Source of the DNA: CADEFX01 sp050260355 | GTDB taxonomy: Bacteria > Pseudomonadota > Alphaproteobacteria > Rhizobiales > Hyphomicrobiaceae | DNA: 64,000 nucleotides | NCBI GenBank assembly: GCA_050260355.1 | Contig: JBLNBZ010000143.1 | Coordinates: 26,660-90,659 of the forward strand | Reading direction: 5' to 3' | Shown: positions 37,384 to 46,943 of the stretch, piece after piece | Position numbering within the stretch: the stretch's first letter is position 1 | Layout: every line of letters starts with the position of its first letter | Translations under genes and position numbers: made by a program | The notes under the pieces: model-generated | The model's database searches: none | The model's input: the letters and a program-made list of their open reading frames with translations, nothing else | Told to the model about the DNA's origin: nothing

Positions 37384-40300
37384 TCACGTCGCGGCGGCGT
37401 GCGGCTGGGCCCTGCGGCTCAGCAGCCGTGATGGCGAGCCGGCGAGCCGCCGGTGCAGCCGGTCGAGCATCAGATAGATGATCGGCGTGGTGTAGAGCGT
37501 CAGTGCCTGCGACACGAGCAGTCCGCCGATGATGGCGATGCCGAGCGGCCGGCGCAGCTCGGAGCCCGGCCCGGCGGCGATGGCAAGGGGGATGGCGCCG
37601 AGCAGGGCGGCCAGTGTCGTCATGAGGATGGGCCTGAACCGCTCGAGGCATGCCTCGTGGATGGCCTGCTCCGACGACAGGCCGCGCTGGCGCTCGCCCT
37701 CCAGTGCGAAGTCCACCAGCATGATGCCGTTCTTCTTGACGATGCCGATGAGCAGGATGATGCCGATCAGCGCAATGACGGACAGCTCCATGCCGGCGAG
37801 CCGCAAGGCGATCAGCGCGCCGAGCCCGGCCGATGGCAGCGTGGAGATGATCGTCAACGGGTGCGCGAGGCTCTCATAGAGCACGCCGAGAACGATATAG
37901 ACGGCGATCAGCGCCGCCAGGATCAGCAGCGGCTGGGTGTTGGCCTGCTGCGCGAAGGCCTTGGCGTCGCCGGCGGCCTCGACGCGGATGGAGTCCGGCA
38001 TATGCAGCTCGGCGACCGCCTGGCGGATGGCCTGTGTCGCCTCCTCGAGCGGCACATCGGGCGGCAGATTGTAGGAGAAGGTCACGGCCGGGAACGGGCC
38101 CTGGTGGTTGACCACCAGCGGCGCCAGCTTGCGCTCGATCTTGATCACGGTGGTGAGCGGCACCTGCGTGTTACCGCGGCCGGGTACGAACACCCGATCC
38201 ATATCGGCGAGCTCCCGCTGGAAGCGCGGATCGACCTCCAGGATGATGCGATACTGGTTGCGCGCGGTGTAGATGGTCGACACTTGCCGCTGCGCGAACG
38301 CGTTGTTGAGCGCGTTGTCGATGTCCTGGATGTCGACCCCGAGCCGCGCAGCCGTCATGCGGTCGATGGTGACGCTCGCCTGCAGGGCGCCTTGCTCGCG
38401 GTCGTTGTTGACGTCCACGATCTCGGGAACCTCGCGCAGCTTGTCGAGCACTTTCCGAACCCACTCGTACAGCTCGTCGATCTCGGGGCTCCAGAGCGTG
38501 AGCTGGTAGGTGGAGCTGCTCTGGCGCGCGCCGACGCGGATGTCCTGCGCGGGTACCATGAAGACGCTCAGCCCCTCGATGCCGGCAAGCTCGCGGCGCA
38601 GGCGGTCGACGACGCGGGCAGTGGACAGGCCGCCGCGCTCGGTCAGCGGCTTGAGGCTGATGAACATGGTGCCCCGGTTGACCGAGGCGCTGTAGCCGGA
38701 CGCGCCGACCGAGGAGCCCATGGCAGCGACGGCGGGGTCGGCGAGCACGGTGTCGAGGGCCTTGGCCTGCAGCTTGGCCATCGCCTCGTAGGAGATGTCC
38801 TGCGGAGCCTGCGTCGAGGCCCAGATCAGCCCGGTATCGTCCTGCGGGAAGTAGCCTTTCGGCATCTTGACGTAGAAGTGAACCGTCAGCGCGACGGTGC
38901 CGAGCATGACCAGCATCATCAGCACGCGGTGCCTCAGTGCCGTGGCCAGCGAGCGGCCGTAGGCGCTCACCAGCGCACGGAGCGCGCGCTCGACGATCCG
39001 GTCGAGCCAGGTCGCGCTTGCGCTCGGTGTCCGCTTGACGAAATGCGCGCAGATCATCGGCGTCACCGAGAGCGATACGACGGTCGAGACGACGATGGCG
39101 AACACCAGCGTGACGGAGAACTCGCGCAGAAGGCGGCCAACAACGCCGGTCATGAAGAGGAGCGGGATGAACGCGGCCATCAGCGAGACGCTGATCGAGA
39201 CCACGGTGAAGCCGATCTGGCGGGCGCCGTCGAGGGCGGCCCGCATCGGCGTGGCGCCTGCCTGCAGATTGCGGAACATGTTCTCGATCATGACGATGGC
39301 GTCGTCCACGACGAAGCCGACCGATACCGCCAGCGCCATCAGGGTCAGATTGTTGATCGAGAAGCCGGCAAGCCACATGGCGGCGCAGGTGCCGGCCAGC
39401 GACAAGGGCACGGTGACGCCGGCGGCAATGGTCGGCGTCGCCCGGCGCAGGAACACGAACACCACCAGCATGACGAGGCCGACGGCGAGCGCGAGCGTGA
39501 GCTGCATGTCATGAATGCTGGCTCGCAGCGTCGTGGTGCGATCGGACAGGACGGAGATCTCGATGCCTTGCGGGACCCAGCGCTTGATCTCGGGGATCAG
39601 CGCGCGGATGCGGTCGACCGTGTCGACGACATTCGCATCACCCTGCTTGGTGATGTAGAGGAGGATCGCGGGCTCGCGGTTGAACATGGCCGCAGAGCGC
39701 GAGTTGCGGGTTGCCTGATCGATCGAGGCGATCGAGGACAGGCGCACGACATTGCCGTTCGACGTTTTGACGACGAGCGATTTGTAGTCGTCGATCTTGC
39801 GCAATTGCGCATTGGTCTCGAGCGCCACGGCCTGGGTCGGACCGTCGATGATGCCGATCGGGGCCAGCGCGTTGGCGCCGGTGAGCGCCGTGCGGACGTC
39901 CTCCATGCTGACGCCGATCGAGGAAAGCAGCATGGGATTGACGCGGACGCGAATGGCCGGCTGCTCGGCGCCGGCGACCGCAACCTCAGCCACACCTTCC
40001 ACCTGCGAGATGCGCTGGGCGATCACGCTGTCGGCAGCGTCGTACATCTCGCTGGGCGGGATGGTTTTGGAGGTCAGCGCCAGGATAAGAATTGGCGAGG
40101 CCGCGGGGTTGGCCTTGCGGAACCTGGGCAGCGTCGGCAGATCGCCGGGAAGATCGGCCGCTGCGGCGTTCAGCGCCGCCTGCACGTCCCGCGCTGCGCC
40201 GTCGATGTTGCGGTTGAGATCGAACTGAATGGCAATGCGCGTCGAGCCGATCGAGCTGACAGAGGTCATCTCGGTGACGCCGGCAATCTCGCCGAGGCGG

Positions 40301-40506
40301 CGCTCGAGCGGTGCTGCGATCGTCGCGGCCATGGTCGCGGGGTCGGCACCGGGGCGGCTCGCGGTGACGGAGATGGTGGGAAAATCGACGGTGGGCAGGC
40401 TCGCGACCGGCAGGAACCGATAGGCCACCACTCCGAGCAGCAGCAGGCCGAACGCCAGGAGCGTCGTGCCGATCGGCCGCTCGATCGAGGGGCGGGAGAA
40501 GTTCAT
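37384..40506 (-). CDS. RND efflux permease, MdtC-like
   Basis: This is an inner-membrane RND proton antiporter subunit of 1040 residues, the expected length, with 12 transmembrane helices in two blocks and large periplasmic loops. The proton-relay aspartates D401 and D402 are in VGFVVDDAIVMIEN, and the helix-10 lysine is in GIVKKNGIMLVDFALE. The sequence pattern and the pairing with a second RND gene four bases upstream fit MdtC of the MdtABC heterotrimeric pump, which exports bile salts, novobiocin and metals in Enterobacteria. The gene is third in an operon mdtA-like, mdtB-like, mdtC-like. No TolC-type outer-membrane gene or two-component regulator is within the window. Confidence 0.93.
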   Translation of the reverse strand: MNFSRPSIERPIGTTLLAFGLLLLGVVAYRFLPVASLPTVDFPTISVTASRPGADPATMAATIAAPLERRLGEIAGVTEMTSVSSIGSTRIAIQFDLNRNIDGAARDVQAALNAAAADLPGDLPTLPRFRKANPAASPILILALTSKTIPPSEMYDAADSVIAQRISQVEGVAEVAVAGAEQPAIRVRVNPMLLSSIGVSMEDVRTALTGANALAPIGIIDGPTQAVALETNAQLRKIDDYKSLVVKTSNGNVVRLSSIASIDQATRNSRSAAMFNREPAILLYITKQGDANVVDTVDRIRALIPEIKRWVPQGIEISVLSDRTTTLRASIHDMQLTLALAVGLVMLVVFVFLRRATPTIAAGVTVPLSLAGTCAAMWLAGFSINNLTLMALAVSVGFVVDDAIVMIENMFRNLQAGATPMRAALDGARQIGFTVVSISVSLMAAFIPLLFMTGVVGRLLREFSVTLVFAIVVSTVVSLSVTPMICAHFVKRTPSASATWLDRIVERALRALVSAYGRSLATALRHRVLMMLVMLGTVALTVHFYVKMPKGYFPQDDTGLIWASTQAPQDISYEAMAKLQAKALDTVLADPAVAAMGSSVGASGYSASVNRGTMFISLKPLTERGGLSTARVVDRLRRELAGIEGLSVFMVPAQDIRVGARQSSSTYQLTLWSPEIDELYEWVRKVLDKLREVPEIVDVNNDREQGALQASVTIDRMTAARLGVDIQDIDNALNNAFAQRQVSTIYTARNQYRIILEVDPRFQRELADMDRVFVPGRGNTQVPLTTVIKIERKLAPLVVNHQGPFPAVTFSYNLPPDVPLEEATQAIRQAVAELHMPDSIRVEAAGDAKAFAQQANTQPLLILAALIAVYIVLGVLYESLAHPLTIISTLPSAGLGALIALRLAGMELSVIALIGIILLIGIVKKNGIMLVDFALEGERQRGLSSEQAIHEACLERFRPILMTTLAALLGAIPLAIAAGPGSELRRPLGIAIIGGLLVSQALTLYTTPIIYLMLDRLHRRLAGSPSRLLSRRAQPHAAAT

Positions 40507-40510
40507 GGCG

Positions 40511-43500
40511 CTACTCGGCCGGCTTCGGCGGAGCCGAAGCCTCGTCGATGTCGACCCTGCTCGACGACGAGCTTCCGGTCAGCCGAACCTTGAGGCGCTC
40601 CATGGCAAGGTAAACCACCGGGGTGGTGTAGAGCGTCAGCAGCTGGCTCAGCAGCAGGCCGCCGATGATGGTGACGCCGAGCGGATTGCGCAGCTCCGAG
40701 CCGGTGCCGGACTCGATGGCGAGCGGCAGCGCGCCGAACAGCGCGGCAAGCGTCGTCATCATGATGGGGCGGAAGCGCAGCAGCGCGGCCTGCACGATCG
40801 ACTCGCGCGGCGTCATGCGCTGCGTGCGTTCCGCTTCGAGCGCGAAGTCGATCATCATGATCGCGTTCTTCTTGACGATGCCCATCAGCAGCACGATGCC
40901 GATCAGGGCCACGAGCGACAGATCGAGCCCGCACAGGAGCAGCGCGAGGACGGCGCCGATGCCCGCCGACGGCAGCGTCGTCAGAATCGTGAAGGGGTGG
41001 ATGAAGCTCTCGTAGAGAACGCCCAGAACGATGTAGATCGTGATGATGGCCGCGAGGATGAGCCATGGCTGGCCGGCAAGGGACTTCGAGAACTCGTCGG
41101 CATCGCCCGAGTAGGTGCCGGTCACCGAGGTCGGCATGCCGATCTCGTTCTGGGCGGCGGTGACGGCGGTGACGGCGTCGCTCAACGCGGCGTGCGGAGC
41201 GAGGTTGAAGCTGATGGTCACCGAGGGAAACTGGTCCTGACGATGGACGGCAAGGGGCGCGGTGCGGCGCTCGATGGTGGCGAGCGAGCTCAGCGGGACC
41301 TGCACGCCGTTGGGGCCCGGGACGTAGACCCGCGACAGGGCCGCAGGGTCGTTCTGGTACTGGGCCATGGCTTCGAGCACGACGCGGTACTGGTTGGCCT
41401 GCGCGTAGATGGTCGAGATCTGGCGCTGTCCAAAGGAATCGTTGAGCGCATCGTTGACGGCCTGCATGGAGACGCCGAGGCGTCCTGCGGTTTCCCGATC
41501 GACGCGCACATGAGCGCGCAAGCCGCCTTCCTGCGCCTCCGATACGACATCCCTCAACACGGGCGAGGAGCGCAGCTTCTCGACCAGGCGCTCGGACCAG
41601 GTGAGCACCTCGTTGGCATCGCTGGCAACCAACGTGTACTGGTACTGCGCGCGGCTGATGCGGGTGCTGATCTGGATGTCCTGCACCGGCTGGAAGAAGA
41701 CGGTGAGCCCGGGGGTGTCTGCTGCCACCTGTTGAAGGCGTGCGATCACCTGCGTGACCGAGGACCGGCGCTGGTCGTGCGGTCTCAAGGTGATTTTCAG
41801 GTGGCCGGCATTGGGCGTGGCGTTGAGCGAGCTCACGCCGACGATCGAGACGACGTTTTCGACATCGGGGTCCTTGCCGATCGCCTCGGAAACCCTGGCC
41901 TGCAAACGCTGCATCTCCGTGAAGGAGACATCGGTGCCCGCCTCCATGGTGGCGGTTATGAGGCCGGTGTCCTGCTGGGGAAGGAAGCCCTTGGGGACGA
42001 TGACATAGAGCCAGATGGTTGCGACCACAGTGATGGCGGTGACCAAAAGCGTCGCCCTCTGGCGGCGCAGGACCCACTCGAGGCTGCGGCGGTAACCTTC
42101 GACCGTGCCATCGACCATGCGATTGAAGAACCGCGTGAGGCGATTTTCGGCGCCGCCCGCGTGATGGCGCAGCATGCGCGAGCACATCATCGGGGTCAGC
42201 GTCAGCGAGACGATGGCGGAGACGACGACGGCGATGGTCAGCGTCAGCGCGAACTCGCGGAACATGCGGCCGACGAGGCCGGTCATGAACAGCAGCGGGA
42301 TGAAGACCGCGACCAGGGACAGGGTCAGCGAAATGACCGTGAAGCCGATCTCGCGCGCGCCCTTCAGCGCGGAGGCCATCGGGCCTTCGCCCTGCTCCAT
42401 GTGCCGGACGATGTTCTCGATCATGACGATGGCGTCGTCGACGACGAAGCCCGTGCCGATGGTCAGCGCCATGAGGGAGAGATTGTCGAGGCCGAAGCCG
42501 CAAAACCACATCACGCCGAACGTCGCCACAAGCGACATGGGCAATGCGACGCCGGCGATGATGGTGGCGCGAATGGTGCGCAGAAAGATCAGCACGACCA
42601 GCACCACCAAGGCGACGCTCAGGGCGAGCGTGAACTGCACATCGCGGACCGAGGCCCGGATCATGCCGGTGCGGTCGTGCACGACGGTGAGCTTGACGTC
42701 GCTCGGCATTGCGCGCTGCAGACGCGGCAGCTCCCGCTGCAGCCGCTGAACGGTCTCGATCACGTTGGCGCCCGGCTGGCGCTGCACGTCGATGATGACC
42801 GCGGGCACGCCCTGGAACCAGCCCCCGACCTTGGTGTTCTCGAGGCCGTCGACGACCTCGGCGACATCGCGCAGCAGCACCGGCGCGCCGTTGCGATAGG
42901 CGATGATGACCAGCTTGTAGGCGTCGGCGCTGGTGATCTGGTCGTTGGCGGCAATCGTGTAGGACTGATGCGCGCCGTCGAGCGAGCCCTTGGGACCGGA
43001 GACATTGGCGGCGACGATGGCGGCCCTCAGGTCGGACATGCTGAGGCCGTACGAGGCGAGCCGCGACAGGTCGGCCTGGATGCGCACCGCGGGCCGGATG
43101 CCGCCCTCGACCGACACGTGACCGACGCCGGAGACTGAGCTGAGGCGCTGCCCGATGAGCGTGTCGGCGAGATCGGAGAGCTGGCGCATCGGCACCGTCT
43201 CGGATGTCAGTGCGAGCGTCATGATCGGTGTGTCGGCCGGGTTCACCTTGGCGTAGGTCGGCGGGTAGGGCAGATTCTTCGGCAGCGTGGAGCCGGCGGC
43301 GTTGATCGCGGACTGAACATCCTGCGCGGCGGCGTCGATGTCGCGGTTGAGCGCGAACTGCAGCGTGATCTGGCTGATGCCGTAGGAGCTCGACGACGAC
43401 ATCGAGACGAGCGAGGGGATCTGGCCGAACTGGCGCTCGAGGGAGGCCGTCACGAGGTTGGCCGCGGTCTCGGGATTGGCGCCGGGAAGCTGGGTGGTGA

Positions 43501-43639
43501 CCTGGATGGTCGGAAAGTCGACCTGGGGCAGCGAGGAGACGGGCAGCCACCAATAGCCGAGCGCGCCGCCGAGCAGGATCGCCAGCCCGAGCAGTGATGT
43601 TGCTATCGGCCGATGGATGAAGGGAGCCGAGACGCTCAT
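40511..43639 (-). CDS. RND efflux permease, MdtB-like
   Basis: The second RND transporter subunit has 1042 residues. Proton-relay aspartates D401 and D402 lie in GTGFVVDDAIVMIENIVRH; the helix-10 segment is GIVKKNAIMMIDFALEAERTQR. Two such adjacent subunits form the heteromeric MdtB2C unit. Its ATG overlaps the TGA of the adaptor gene by four bases (ATGA), indicating translational coupling, and its stop is four bases before the MdtC-like start. Long antisense frames opposite both RND genes are artefacts of high G+C. Confidence 0.93.
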   Translation of the reverse strand: MSVSAPFIHRPIATSLLGLAILLGGALGYWWLPVSSLPQVDFPTIQVTTQLPGANPETAANLVTASLERQFGQIPSLVSMSSSSSYGISQITLQFALNRDIDAAAQDVQSAINAAGSTLPKNLPYPPTYAKVNPADTPIMTLALTSETVPMRQLSDLADTLIGQRLSSVSGVGHVSVEGGIRPAVRIQADLSRLASYGLSMSDLRAAIVAANVSGPKGSLDGAHQSYTIAANDQITSADAYKLVIIAYRNGAPVLLRDVAEVVDGLENTKVGGWFQGVPAVIIDVQRQPGANVIETVQRLQRELPRLQRAMPSDVKLTVVHDRTGMIRASVRDVQFTLALSVALVVLVVLIFLRTIRATIIAGVALPMSLVATFGVMWFCGFGLDNLSLMALTIGTGFVVDDAIVMIENIVRHMEQGEGPMASALKGAREIGFTVISLTLSLVAVFIPLLFMTGLVGRMFREFALTLTIAVVVSAIVSLTLTPMMCSRMLRHHAGGAENRLTRFFNRMVDGTVEGYRRSLEWVLRRQRATLLVTAITVVATIWLYVIVPKGFLPQQDTGLITATMEAGTDVSFTEMQRLQARVSEAIGKDPDVENVVSIVGVSSLNATPNAGHLKITLRPHDQRRSSVTQVIARLQQVAADTPGLTVFFQPVQDIQISTRISRAQYQYTLVASDANEVLTWSERLVEKLRSSPVLRDVVSEAQEGGLRAHVRVDRETAGRLGVSMQAVNDALNDSFGQRQISTIYAQANQYRVVLEAMAQYQNDPAALSRVYVPGPNGVQVPLSSLATIERRTAPLAVHRQDQFPSVTISFNLAPHAALSDAVTAVTAAQNEIGMPTSVTGTYSGDADEFSKSLAGQPWLILAAIITIYIVLGVLYESFIHPFTILTTLPSAGIGAVLALLLCGLDLSLVALIGIVLLMGIVKKNAIMMIDFALEAERTQRMTPRESIVQAALLRFRPIMMTTLAALFGALPLAIESGTGSELRNPLGVTIIGGLLLSQLLTLYTTPVVYLAMERLKVRLTGSSSSSRVDIDEASAPPKPAE

Positions 43640-45000
43640 TGCCGCTTGGTTCCGAGATCGCTGCGGGCGTCAGCCTCTCGCCTGCCGCGCTTGCCGGCTA
43701 CAGCCTTGCAGCTTTCCGATAGCTCGGCTGCGTGAGCTTGCAGGCAGGTGCGGATGCTGCCTCTATCGTGCCCGGCGCCGGCGCAGAACTTCCGCACGTC
43801 CTCGGCGCAGGCGCCGCGCGCGTTCGCGGCGGGTTCCGATTTCGCGGGCGGGGCTGCGGGCTGCTCGCCCTGGGGAGTGCCGACGACGACATGAGCGCCG
43901 TCCTTGAGGCGGGAGAAGCCGGTCGTCACGACGCGCTCGGAAGGTGCCAGTCCCTGCGCGATGACGGCCTGCGTGTCGCCCTGCTGCTTGACCACGAGGG
44001 GGCGCACCGAGACGGTGTCGTCAGGGCCGACCACGTAGGCGAACGGTCCGTTCGGCCCGCGCTGCACGGCCGGCGTGGGGACGACGACGACCTGTTGCAA
44101 GGTTTCCATCAGCACGCGCACGTTGACGAACTGGCCGGGCCAGAGCTGAAGTTCGGCGTTTGCGAAGTCCGCCTTCATGCGCACCGTGCCGGTGGTCTGG
44201 TCGACCTGGTTGTCGACCACCTGCAACGTGCCGCGGTCGAGGGGAACCTTGCCTTCGGTATCGAGGGCGTCGACGGTCACGGGGCCCTTGGCGAGCGCCT
44301 TGTTGACGGCGGCGAGCTGCTGCTGGGGCAGCGTGAACAGCACCGAGATCGGCCTGATCTCGGTGATGACGACGATGCCGGCGTCCGAGGCGCGCACGAG
44401 ATTGCCCACATCGACCATGCGGATGCCGGTGCGCCCGTCGATCGGGGAGGCGATGGTCGTGTACTCGAGATACGTGCGTGCGTTGGCGATGGCGGCGTCA
44501 TCCGCCTTGATCTGCGCCTCGAGCTGGCCCACCAGTGCGCGCTGCGTGTCAATGGTCTTGGCAGCGATGATGTTGCTGCCGAGCTGCGTGTAGCGCTCCA
44601 GATCGCGCCTGGCATTGGCGAGCTGGACGTCATCGAGCGCTTTCTTGGCGATGGCCTGGTCGAGCTGGGCCTGATATGAGGCAGGGTCGATCCTGGCGAG
44701 CACATCGCCTCGCTTGACCTCCTGCCCCTCCTTGAAGTCGACGCTGATGATCCGGCCGTCGACCTGGGGCCGCACGGTCACCATATTGCGTGCGCGCGCC
44801 GTGCCGACGCCGTCGAGGTAGACGGGCACGTCAGCGAGCCGCACGTCCGCCGTCAGCACAGGCACCGGCGCGTTGCGGTCGAAGCCCCCCCGGCGGCCCT
44901 GCCTCTGCGGCGCGTCCATGAGGCTCGCGTAGGTGACCACGCCGGCCGCTCCGGCGAGCATGACCAGCGCCACGGTCCATTTGAAGAGCTTCTTCTTCAC
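43636..45000 (-). CDS. RND adaptor (MdtA-like) with C-terminal Cys-rich GLG1-like module
   Basis: The periplasmic membrane-fusion protein has 454 residues. An N-terminal transmembrane anchor (about 4-24) is followed by a barrel-sandwich (lipoyl) part (VRPQVDGRIISVDFKEGQEVKRGDVLARIDP), a coiled-coil hairpin and the beta-barrel (VGNLVRASDAGIVVITEIRPISVLF), as in MdtA. An extra 60-residue tail after residue 394 contains four cysteines (398, 406, 419, 431, spacing 7, 12 and 11 residues between) in the pattern C-x-D-x-x-x-F-C ... C-L ... C, matching Cys-rich GLG1-type repeats found in Rhizobiales exported proteins. The GTG start at 45000 follows an excellent GGAGGGG ribosome site. First gene of the operon. 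The tail is not known in MdtA proteins. Confidence 0.9.
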   Translation of the reverse strand: MKKKLFKWTVALVMLAGAAGVVTYASLMDAPQRQGRRGGFDRNAPVPVLTADVRLADVPVYLDGVGTARARNMVTVRPQVDGRIISVDFKEGQEVKRGDVLARIDPASYQAQLDQAIAKKALDDVQLANARRDLERYTQLGSNIIAAKTIDTQRALVGQLEAQIKADDAAIANARTYLEYTTIASPIDGRTGIRMVDVGNLVRASDAGIVVITEIRPISVLFTLPQQQLAAVNKALAKGPVTVDALDTEGKVPLDRGTLQVVDNQVDQTTGTVRMKADFANAELQLWPGQFVNVRVLMETLQQVVVVPTPAVQRGPNGPFAYVVGPDDTVSVRPLVVKQQGDTQAVIAQGLAPSERVVTTGFSRLKDGAHVVVGTPQGEQPAAPPAKSEPAANARGACAEDVRKFCAGAGHDRGSIRTCLQAHAAELSESCKAVAGKRGRREADARSDLGTKRQ

Positions 45001-45372
45001 GGGACACCCCTCCTGGGCCGACGCCGGCCGGCAGTGCTCGCTGCTATCCCCGTTGACCCGCGCCTTATGCCCGAGGGGAGTTATGGCATGGAGACGGCCC
45101 GCCCGACGATTGCAACACCCTGCGGTGGGCAGTCCTGTAAACGCCACGGCGGGTCATTAGCCGTCGCGAAAGCGTGATCGGGGCCACGAAATTCCCGCCG
45201 GAGCGGGAGTTGGCCCGCGCAATGGCCCCTATGTGGAACCATTGTTTCGGGAATGTTTGGGCGGCTTCGTGCCATGCGGCGCAATTCGCGTCGTGCGCAT
45301 GGCGCCGCTGTAGGAAGTTCATCGCTCGAATAGGGGGATGATAGAACGAGCTTTCTTATTTACAGGGATGGA
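45001..45372. other. Divergent intergenic region before the adaptor and cys genes
   Basis: About 370 bases without any supportable coding frame; the short frames here are shadows. It must hold the leftward promoter of the efflux operon, but no convincing -35/-10 pair or repressor operator was recognised. Confidence 0.5.
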
Positions 45373-45400
45373 TTGATTTTCAGGGGAAGAAATTTCTAAT
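45373..45400 (+). promoter_or_regulatory. Candidate sigma-70-like promoter of the cysGJI operon
   Basis: TTGATT and TCTAAT are separated by 16 bases, 73 bases before the cysG start, in an otherwise unusually A+T-rich stretch. It matches the consensus at 4/6 and 5/6 positions. A CysB or other activator site cannot be recognised by eye. Confidence 0.45.
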
Positions 45401-45473
45401 TGTGAGGCACTTCCTTTTTCCGGCCTGCGCCCCATGCGCGGCCGAGCGGCATCGCCCGTGAAAGTCTCGCAAA

Positions 45474-46943
45474 ATGAAGTACTTCCCCGTTTTCATGGAC
45501 CTTGAAGGACGCGAGGTCCTGGTGGCCGGCGGCGGCGAGAAGGCGATCCAGAAGCTGCGGCTGCTGGCCCGTACGCAGTGCAAGATCCACGTTGTGGCCG
45601 AGGAGCTGTCGGCTCCGATCCTGGAGCTTGCCCAGACCAGGCCACTGAGACTCGATCGGCGGCGCTTCGAGGCGGGCGACGCCATCGGCAAGGCTCTGAT
45701 CATCGGCGCCGACGAGATCCCTGAGCGCAACAGGGAGGTCGCGGGCGTGGCCAAGGCGCTCGGGATTGCCGTCAACGTGGTCGATGCGCCCGAGCTCAGC
45801 ACGGTGATCGTGCCGGCGATCGTCGATCGCGACCCCGTTGTCGTCGCCATCGGCACGGAAGGTGCGGCGCCGGTGATTGCGCGCGACCTCAGAGCCAGCA
45901 TCGAGAGCTGGCTGCCTGCCACGTTCGGTCGCGTGGCAAGGGCGGCGGCCGCTTTGCGTCCCCGTGTGCGCGAGGCCATTGGCGATCCGGTGGCGAGGCG
46001 GCGCTTCTGGGAGCGCTTGCTGCGCGGGCCCTTTCGCGCTCGGTCGCTTGCCGGGGATGCTGAGGGCGCGGCGGAGGTGGCCGAGCGCGAGCTCGGTGCA
46101 GCCGCAGCCGACACACACGCCGCCGGCAGCGTTGCGCTGATCGGCTGCGGGCCCGGCGATCCGGATCTGCTGACGCTCAAGGCGCTGCAGCGGCTGCAGG
46201 ACGCCGACGTGCTCGTCTGCGACCGCCTGGTCCATCCGTCGATTCTCGATTACGCGCGGCGCGATGCGATTCGCATCGACGTGGGCAAGAGTCCGGGCGC
46301 CAAGTCGGTCTCGCAGGGCGACATCAACCAGATTCTCGTGCGCGAGGCGCTGAAGGGCCATCGCGTCGCCCGCCTCAAGGGCGGCGATCCGATGGTCTTC
46401 GGGCGCGCGGCGGAAGAGATCGCGGCCGTGCGCGCGGCCGGCATCGAGGTCGAGATCGTTCCCGGCATCACGGCGGCGCACGCCTGCGCTGCGAGCATCG
46501 GGCTGCCCCTGACGCTGCGCGGCAGGCTGCGGCAGTTCTCGGTGGTGACCGGTGCGACCGAGGATGGCGAGGCGGATCTGGACTGGCCGGCGCTGGCGGG
46601 CGCGGGGCAGGCGTTCGCGATCTACATGGGTGTGCGCAACGCGCCGGCCATCCAGCGCGAGCTGCTCGGAGCCGGCACATCCCCGGCAACGCCGGTGGTG
46701 ATCGTGGAGAACGGTACGCGCCCGCAGGAGCGAATCATCGCCGCGACGCTGGGTGAGCTAGCCGTCGCCGTGGAGGCGGAGCGGATCAAGGGGCCCGCCA
46801 TCATCTTCGTCGGCCTCGACTGGGACGCTGCAAGCCTGTCGCGGCCGTTGCACGTGAAACAATTCCAGTCACCGCCGAGGATGCCGGGTCGCGCGCCAGC
46901 CGTGCCCGATCCGCATCTCGCGCTCGCAGGGGGCGACGCATGA
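45474..46943 (+). CDS. cysG: Siroheme synthase (CysG)
   Basis: CysG is a multifunctional enzyme making siroheme from uroporphyrinogen III for sulfite reductase. The N-terminal precorrin-2 dehydrogenase/ferrochelatase domain (about 1-210) has the Rossmann AGGGEKAIQKLRLL (the usual VAxRK is replaced by KAIQK) and the catalytic aspartate D104 in NVVDAP. The C-terminal uroporphyrinogen methyltransferase (about 225-460) has VALIGCGPGDPDLLTLKA, LVHPSIL, GDPMVFGR and PGITAAHAC. The length of 489 residues is normal. It is first of a cysG-cysJ-cysI operon, overlapping cysJ by four bases (ATGA). The order of genes explains its function: siroheme is the prosthetic group of CysI. Confidence 0.95.
   Translation: MKYFPVFMDLEGREVLVAGGGEKAIQKLRLLARTQCKIHVVAEELSAPILELAQTRPLRLDRRRFEAGDAIGKALIIGADEIPERNREVAGVAKALGIAVNVVDAPELSTVIVPAIVDRDPVVVAIGTEGAAPVIARDLRASIESWLPATFGRVARAAAALRPRVREAIGDPVARRRFWERLLRGPFRARSLAGDAEGAAEVAERELGAAAADTHAAGSVALIGCGPGDPDLLTLKALQRLQDADVLVCDRLVHPSILDYARRDAIRIDVGKSPGAKSVSQGDINQILVREALKGHRVARLKGGDPMVFGRAAEEIAAVRAAGIEVEIVPGITAAHACAASIGLPLTLRGRLRQFSVVTGATEDGEADLDWPALAGAGQAFAIYMGVRNAPAIQRELLGAGTSPATPVVIVENGTRPQERIIAATLGELAVAVEAERIKGPAIIFVGLDWDAASLSRPLHVKQFQSPPRMPGRAPAVPDPHLALAGGDA

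Noticed and set aside
37453..40593. 1046-codon plus-strand frame opposite the MdtC-like gene
   Set aside because: Low-complexity Asp/Arg/Gly/His-rich translation, exact mirror of the RND gene, no ribosome site.
40466..43138. 890-codon plus-strand frame opposite the MdtB-like gene
   Set aside because: Same reason: mirror of a well-supported RND permease.
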